Positions 59,432 through 64,000 of a stretch of 64,000 nucleotides of DNA are shown here, one piece after another. The stretch comes from Candidatus Nitrosotalea okcheonensis (GTDB taxonomy: Archaea; Thermoproteota; Nitrososphaeria; Nitrososphaerales; Nitrosopumilaceae): positions 79,073-143,072 of the forward strand of contig NZ_LT841358.1 of NCBI RefSeq assembly GCF_900177045.1, read 5' to 3'. The translations under genes and the position numbers were made by a program. The notes below the pieces were generated by a model. That model saw only the letters and a list, made by a program, of their open reading frames with translations. It was not told the DNA's origin and searched no databases. How positions within the stretch are numbered: position 1 is the first letter of the stretch; each line of letters starts with the position of its first letter.

Positions 59432-60040
59432 TTATCGCTGTTGAGACTTTTTCATCATGGTGAATTTGACCCATACCAAGACTGTCGCAAATGCTGCTGC
59501 TGCTGCAATTATGATATATTGAAAAATAGGACCAAATTCTGTTGATACTGGAATATTGAAAATATATGTTACAACATTGTTGTTTTTGTCAATATTGTAC
59601 AAATCTACTCTTAATACATAATTTCCTGATTTTGTAAAGGTATAGCTGGTATTCCATGAACTTCCATCGTGATACTGCGGCAGAAACTCATGCATGAGCA
59701 CATCATTGTGATATACTCTTACTCCCATTGTAAAGTGGTTAACACCCATCTCTGCATAATTCAATTTATCACGATAATAACCTTGGTTGTAATTGTATAC
59801 TTTGAATTGGATGTGGACCGTTTGACCTATTGTGGGAGAAAATGTGTCTGTTGCGACAACCACTTCATAATTTCCTATTGCCTCAGAATCTGAATTTAGT
59901 GCATCGGGTTGCCAATTCATGGCTCCAAAAATACCTTCGCCCGACATACCTAGAATTGGTAACTTGGCACTTGCATCATGAGATGCAAAAATGATCAAAA
60001 TACAAAAACATACTGATAAAATTAATCGTATTTTTTTCAT
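59432..60040 (-). CDS. Exported membrane-anchored Ig-like protein A
   Basis: The protein has 202 aa. The signal peptide is at 1-26 (IRLILSVCFCILIIFASHDA). A beta-sandwich follows (YEVVVATDTFSPTIGQTVHI, SYTFTKSGNYVLRVDLYNI), then a C-terminal helix (FQYIIIAAAAAFATVLVWV) and a basic tail. The layout equals that of its divergent neighbour (60156-60731), 115 bp away, suggesting related proteins with shared control. The ligand is unknown; CopC/FixH-like exported domains have similar size. Confidence 0.75.
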   Translation of the reverse strand: MKKIRLILSVCFCILIIFASHDASAKLPILGMSGEGIFGAMNWQPDALNSDSEAIGNYEVVVATDTFSPTIGQTVHIQFKVYNYNQGYYRDKLNYAEMGVNHFTMGVRVYHNDVLMHEFLPQYHDGSSWNTSYTFTKSGNYVLRVDLYNIDKNNNVVTYIFNIPVSTEFGPIFQYIIIAAAAAFATVLVWVKFTMMKKSQQR

Positions 60041-60155
60041 TTGTTACATCAAACATGGATTCCTTAAAAATCATATACATGTTTTCCTTGATCCTACACG
60101 CACGCAAAAAATCATTATAATGCATTATAAGTCTAGATTATTCTAAAACTATTGA

Positions 60156-60731
60156 ATGAAAATAAATTCAAAATCTAGTTTTTTCAGAGTCATAAAAATG
60201 ATATTGCTTTGCAGTATTGTATTTGTTCCCAGTTTTCCATCATATGGGCATCTTTATGGACTTAACTATCAAGATTGGACAAACCAAAATGATAATATTC
60301 GCATGCAATTTGACATTGTTCCGCCTACTCCTACTACAGGTAGTGTTTCTACCATGATCTTTAGTGTTCAAGATCTAAAAACTGGTGAGCATATCAAGAT
60401 CTTTAATGAAACTATAACAATATTGAGTCCAGAAACCAGTCAAACTTCAAACGGTATAGTGCATAAATTTGAGACTAGGACAATACACGGAGGAGATTTT
60501 TCAGAGAACTATACCTTTCCAAGCGGTGGAACTTATTACATATGGTTACGAGTTGATGCTCCAACTGTTATAAACGCAGCAAAATTTACAGTTTTTGTTT
60601 CATCACCACAATTTCAATTTCTCAATATGGGGCTAATTCTATTGCCTGCAATGATTGTAGTTGTAATATTTGCATCCGTATTAATAGTCACGGCACATTA
60701 TGTTTATAAAAAAAATAAAAGAAATAGATAG
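60156..60731 (+). CDS. Exported membrane-anchored Ig-like protein B
   Basis: The protein has 191 aa. The signal peptide is at ~12-31 (VIKMILLCSIVFVPSFPSYG). A His/Tyr-containing start of the mature part (HLYGLNYQDWTN) and a beta-sandwich (YTFPSGGTYYIWLRVDAP) follow, then a C-terminal helix (LNMGLILLPAMIVVVIFASV) and basic end KKNKRNR. It is divergent from protein A, with the same domain plan. Function is unknown. Confidence 0.75.
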   Translation: MKINSKSSFFRVIKMILLCSIVFVPSFPSYGHLYGLNYQDWTNQNDNIRMQFDIVPPTPTTGSVSTMIFSVQDLKTGEHIKIFNETITILSPETSQTSNGIVHKFETRTIHGGDFSENYTFPSGGTYYIWLRVDAPTVINAAKFTVFVSSPQFQFLNMGLILLPAMIVVVIFASVLIVTAHYVYKKNKRNR

Positions 60732-61561
60732 GGACAATCACTTTCATATCATTGCTACTTCATAATTGTTTTTTTTGGTTTGATTGAACTATCTTTCCAC
60801 ATTTCATGATATCTTCACTTGCATTGCCTGCTTTTTTAGCCAAAAAATGAGAATCTCAAAGACTTGTGATCATGTAAAAAATATCAGATTCAAGTGCGGT
60901 TGTTCTGAGGGATTGATCCCTAGAACTTCCGCTTGTAGAGAATCTGCAATATTAATTGTATATGTGAATAGAAAAGACTATGTTTGTTTATTGTAAAATA
61001 ACTACTCTGAGAATGATGGAAAGTATGTTTGAATTAAACATACTGTTGGATATATCCATCTGATGTGAAAACATTGTAAGTAGAAACCGTGGAATGACAA
61101 AACCATGTAGAGAGGTGAATCTGCATCCACGGTCTCTATATGTCATCCACAGTAGAGTTCTCAAGCCAAGACTTGAATGATGAATCATAATGTGCGACTG
61201 TTATGAAATTTTGTATATGAATTCCTGTGGGAGTTGGTTTTCTAGTGATCAACCTCCTAGATTTTTTTTTAAGCGTCTCTCTATTCATTACTGATTTCCT
61301 TAGTAAAGAGAAAATCTTAGGTTCTCTACCAAGTCATGAGAAATTAGAATATTCCAACTTGAAAAGATTCGAATACTTGTCAAATTATGTTGGTTATATA
61401 ATTTCCACGAGTAGGTGTACCTTACAGAGCCCAATCATTGTTTTGGGAACAGATCCTCCAATCTTACATCGTGTCTAGTAAAATCCTGTATGGCCAGATT
61501 GCAGGTCTATTCTGTCTCTTTTTGAACATGAATCAAATACTGGTAAACCACACTTTTAACC
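60732..61561. other. 830-bp gene-poor stretch
   Basis: Short frames at 60784-60996 and 61227-61478 lack domain or composition support. The only structure I see is the long hairpin at 61089-61150. Confidence 0.45.
61089..61150. other. Long interrupted hairpin
   Basis: GTGGAATGA (61089-61097) pairs with TCATCCAC (61143-61150, one bulge), and CATGTAGAGA pairs with TCTCTATATG (one G-U), enclosing a ~20-nt loop. The compensated two-part stem suggests a structured RNA or a short decayed inverted-repeat element. Confidence 0.45.
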
Positions 61562-61795
61562 ATGGGTATCAGAACTGTTTCTGACTATGTGAAATTCTAC
61601 GTGGGCTTGAATATGCAAGATAGTATCAGCCTCTCAAGTTTTGCATATAATGAAAAACTGGTACTAAAAAATAAAATGGAAACTGGAAAATTAAAGAATA
61701 CACTTATCTTACAAAGTCTTAGTCTTCTGGAAGAATTACTGGGTGAAATACGCAATATTGGAGAACAGGCTGTTATAGAGAAATATACTAAATGA
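61562..61795 (+). CDS. Small helical protein of unknown function
   Basis: The protein has 77 aa from ATG 61562. The second half is a Leu-rich amphipathic helix (LILQSLSLLEELLGEIRNIG). No motif is recognised. The free-standing gene sits in a sparse region. Confidence 0.45.
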   Translation: MGIRTVSDYVKFYVGLNMQDSISLSSFAYNEKLVLKNKMETGKLKNTLILQSLSLLEELLGEIRNIGEQAVIEKYTK

Positions 61796-61928
61796 TTTCA
61801 CAAGTTTTGATACTGTTTTGACAATTGTAGGAAAAATTTTTGAGTCTTGTTGGCTGTAACTCGATGAAAACTGCATATACTAAAATTTTTTGATCTAATC
61901 TTATATCTTTGAATCACCATTATATCAT

Positions 61929-62060
61929 ATGGAACAAGAATTTTGTCATCTATGCAAAGAAGGTGGGAAACAATGTGTCAAGGTTGACACAAAACAGAAA
62001 GTATACATGGAAATGTATCATGTAACATGCTCAAAATGTGGAAGACAACTTGTGTCATAA
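61929..62060 (+). CDS. CXXC-CXXC zinc-ribbon microprotein
   Basis: The protein has 43 aa from ATG 61929. CHLC and CSKCG form a four-Cys zinc ribbon around a KQKVYMEMYHVT strand. The start is ~25 bp after a TATA-like atatcttt, so it fits a leaderless gene. It is too short for family assignment. Confidence 0.62.
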   Translation: MEQEFCHLCKEGGKQCVKVDTKQKVYMEMYHVTCSKCGRQLVS

Positions 62061-62153
62061 ATTATTTTTTTAATTTTTTAAAAAATGCATGTACAAGGCA
62101 ACAAAATTGCACAAGCGATGCTGGTATATTGCATTCTGTTCTTGGTTGTTGTT

Positions 62154-62384
62154 TTAGACTGATCTGAAGATTAGTGCTATGAATCCTATTAGCACGCCTG
62201 CCCATATCATACCTGCACTTTCCCAAAATGCTAGTTGATTGGAGCCTCCAGCGTATCCACCGCTTTGTGGATTGATCACAAATATCGTCACAAGGCAGCT
62301 TGCCAATAGCAGCGCTACTCCTATGGGAAGATACTCATCATGTCGTTTTCCTGCTCTCTTATACGAATCTGTCTGTGTAGACAT
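62154..62384 (-). CDS. Small two-helix membrane protein
   Basis: This 76-aa protein has a basic start (KRAGKRHDEYLP), helices ~20-38 (PIGVALLLASCLVTIFVI) and ~52-74 (AGMIWAGVLIGFIALIFRS), and a Gly-rich external loop (PQSGGYAGGSNQ). Function is unknown. It is common-looking in thaumarchaeal genomes but unnamed. Confidence 0.65.
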   Translation of the reverse strand: MSTQTDSYKRAGKRHDEYLPIGVALLLASCLVTIFVINPQSGGYAGGSNQLAFWESAGMIWAGVLIGFIALIFRSV

Positions 62385-62507
62385 GGGGTATAATACGTGA
62401 TTCTGGGATATACGGATATTGTTTCTAGGATGAATCGCTAGGCACTCAAATGTAACATTTATGAATAAAAACGTGTAACTAGAAGAGTTCAGAAGCTGAA
62501 ATCAAAT

Positions 62508-62792
62508 TTGTGGCCACCAAATACAAAATCAATAAAAATTCGAATCTTGGTTCTTGTAGCATTGTCTGTATCATTTATGCCAGTCTCATATTTTTGGTAT
62601 GGCACATTAGCCAGTCTTGATTGCAAGGAATCTACTCAAAACCACATCGTGGTTGATATAAACTACAAAAAGAATGAATGTGTGTCTAAAACTGGTTTAC
62701 ACTGGACTGTGTTCTATGGTCTTAATGCTGTGATATATGGTGTGCCACTGGTAACATTACTCATAAAACCAAAAAGAAACAGATCTCTCTGA
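62508..62792 (+). CDS. Small membrane protein with two helices
   Basis: The protein has 94 aa from TTG 62508. Its helices are ~10-32 (RILVLVALSVSFMPVSYFW) and ~66-85 (WTVFYGLNAVIYGVPLVTLL). The ~30-residue external loop has two cysteines (LDCKES, NECVSK) that may form a disulfide. No family is recognised. Confidence 0.6.
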   Translation: MWPPNTKSIKIRILVLVALSVSFMPVSYFWYGTLASLDCKESTQNHIVVDINYKKNECVSKTGLHWTVFYGLNAVIYGVPLVTLLIKPKRNRSL

Positions 62793-62946
62793 AATTCTTG
62801 AGAGGAGGCTTTCTGTGTAATGCTGAGAAGAAACAGGAGAAAACTATCACAAATATCCTTTCTCCAATTTCTTGATATCAAAAAACGAATCCATGTCTGA
62901 ACATTGATCACTTTTAACTCTGGGCAATTGAATTAAAAAAAAGCAA

Positions 62947-63032
62947 CTCTATGCTTATTTGTAAACAATAAACATAGAGGGAGCGATAATGTTGTTTAGC
63001 CGATTAAGTTGGGCTAGGGCCTGTAATCGCTC
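62947..63032 (+). ncRNA. Candidate structured RNA: two successive hairpins
   Basis: CTCTATG/CATAGAG (62947-62953, 62973-62979) with an inner TTATT/AATAA stem is followed at once by GAGCGAT/ATCGCTC (62981-62987, 63026-63032), enclosing TAGCC/GGCTA. This lies in a 450-bp gene-free gap. The strand and ends are uncertain. It could also be a terminator or element end. Confidence 0.4.
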
Positions 63033-63240
63033 GGGAGTAATCTCTGACACTTGATTTTCGTGTATGACGTAATCAGTTTTAAAGATTAAATCCAAATTAT
63101 TCTAGTGATTGATCAATTATAATTTAACAACTTTTGATGATGAATCTGGCGATATCTATGATACCTATAGTGTCTATGGTAAATAGATATTGCTAAATTA
63201 CTGATTTAATCTTAGATTGACTGTGAACAAGAAAGAAGCA

Positions 63241-63393
63241 ATGGATAAATCAATCCAACTCTGCCAGGAACGAATCAATCAGGTAGATGCAAAGCTTAAA
63301 GATCAAAGTCTTAGTAATCTACAAAGAACCATGTATGAATCTGAAAAGACTATTGCTACTGAAGAACTGGCAAAAATACAGGCTGCAAAATAG
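63241..63393 (+). CDS. Small coiled-coil protein
   Basis: The protein has 50 aa from ATG 63241; GTG 63223 adds six residues. It is almost wholly helical with heptads (SIQLCQERINQVDAKLKDQS, YESEKTIATEELAKIQAAK). It has good codon usage and one Cys. Function is unknown. Confidence 0.5.
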   Translation: MDKSIQLCQERINQVDAKLKDQSLSNLQRTMYESEKTIATEELAKIQAAK

Positions 63394-63587
63394 TCTAAAA
63401 CACAATTTCTTACATTCTGGATAGTATTGATTGTCATGCCTGAAGGTCATGGCAATGTTGGATTCCATCAAATGTCGTTATCATCACGTGGTTTACGGCA
63501 CACACAATCTCAATGAAAATAACCGATTAACCTAGTATGAGACAAAAACTAAAACGATCACCTTTTTATTTTATCAAGTGTATAACT

Positions 63588-63664
63588 GGGTGGGTAGCAA
63601 CCAACGGAATGAATCACTGACGCGCCTATGCCGGATCAGTGAAAAGGTAGTCTGAGGATTACCG
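63588..63664 (+). ncRNA. Candidate small structured RNA
   Basis: TCACTGA/TCAGTGA (63614-63620, 63636-63642) and GGTAGTC/GATTACC (63646-63652, 63657-63663, one G-U) form two 7-bp hairpins preceded by a TATA-like ttttattttat ~20 bp upstream. CTGA and RTGA-like boxes are present near the stems, so a C/D-type guide RNA is one option. No coding frame covers it. Confidence 0.4.
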
Positions 63665-63693
63665 GATAATTCCTATTGTATTGCTATCCAGTC

Positions 63694-63987
63694 TTACTCC
63701 ATTCTTTTGTAAATTGACTTGAAATCTTCTGCAATCAGATATGCGGTATTCTCAATATGTGTCATTTCAGTCATATTTGACTTGCCTCTTGCAATTTGTC
63801 TTATGAGCGTCATACATTTGTGAATCTGGTTGTGATCAAGAGAATTTTCACCAGACATTACATTAAAACAATCAACAAAATCCAGACAAAAATTCAAGAC
63901 TATTAATTCCCAGTTATTTGTGTTGATTGGATATCCTATACCTTGGGCAAATATGCGAAATTCATTACTTCTATCAATGAGGAGCAT
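63694..63987 (-). CDS. Small helical protein of unknown function
   Basis: The protein has 97 aa from ATG 63987. Helical segments include WELIVLNFCLDFVDCFNVMS and MTHIENTAYLIAEDFKSIYK. It has no signal, membrane helix or motif. The start lies near the window edge, but the frame is complete. Confidence 0.55.
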   Translation of the reverse strand: MLLIDRSNEFRIFAQGIGYPINTNNWELIVLNFCLDFVDCFNVMSGENSLDHNQIHKCMTLIRQIARGKSNMTEMTHIENTAYLIAEDFKSIYKRME

Positions 63988-64000
63988 TTTTAGGGCTTGA

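Noticed and set aside
60784-60996. 70-codon plus-strand frame with several Cys
   Set aside because: The Cys spacing does not form a recognisable metal site and the first third looks like non-coding DNA; support is too weak.
61227-61478. 83-codon hydrophobic frame
   Set aside because: It has no clear start context, mixed composition and no motif; likely chance.
1-64000. CRISPR array
   Set aside because: No series of regularly spaced identical repeats with unique spacers was seen; the regular repeats found are the 10-bp iterons and the intragenic 90-bp units.

Overview
The window is a compact archaeal chromosome segment with low GC. Its genes point to Nitrososphaerota (Thaumarchaeota), most likely a group I.1a ammonia oxidiser relative. 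It carries archaeal information-processing genes (TFB, Gar1, SRP19, SRP54, ribosomal proteins S8e, S24e and S27ae, aIF5A, Pus10, Alba), together with ScpA/ScpB, a J-domain-ferredoxin fusion, many TTG/GTG starts, apparently leaderless promoters, and secreted proteins ending in a PEF-type sorting tail. No nitrification gene lies in the window, so the physiology is inferred from lineage only.

Core region (1-38.1 kb). This part is dense and often has genes overlapping tail to tail. 1-11.2 kb holds transcription, translation, SRP and chromosome-organisation genes plus an intron-containing tRNA-Tyr. 11.2-20.2 kb holds central metabolism: archaeal phosphoglycerate mutase, a GalT-like enzyme, a sugar nucleotidyltransferase with a GNA1-like acetyltransferase, ThiD-ThiN and ThiC. 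20.2-32.1 kb is a nearly complete archaeal-type shikimate/chorismate/tyrosine cluster on the minus strand (aminodideoxyheptulosonate synthase, DHQ synthase II, AroD, AroE, GHMP shikimate kinase, AroA, AroC, chorismate mutase-aminotransferase, prephenate dehydrogenase). It is interrupted by Alba, a DNA methyltransferase and several small genes. 32.3-34.9 kb holds an MqnC-type radical SAM enzyme facing a UbiD-family decarboxylase, suggesting menaquinone synthesis by the futalosine route. 35.7-36.8 kb is a remarkable repeat protein with a 350-bp internal duplication that looks identical by eye.

Accessory region (38.15-54.4 kb). A tRNA-Arg(GCG) gene is followed 12 bp later by a tyrosine recombinase pointing towards it, the classic layout of a tRNA-anchored integrative element. 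To its right lie small DNA-binding proteins, a 10-bp-phased iteron array, a membrane-anchored HNH nuclease next to a HEPN-like protein, a palindrome-flanked AAA ATPase, secreted proteins, and a frameshifted PIN gene. Copies of the tRNA 3' end (GGGCCCG core), a pair of 125-bp direct repeats that both end in that core, a three-copy 42-bp repeat family, and the C-terminal remnant of a second integrase indicate that several elements have inserted at this locus and decayed. This is the most interesting part of the window.

Right flank (54.5-64 kb). Gene density drops. There is a histidine kinase/response regulator pair, a divergent pair of related secreted proteins, zinc-finger microproteins, a universal-stress-protein remnant, and long intergenic stretches with strong hairpins, some of which may be non-coding RNAs.
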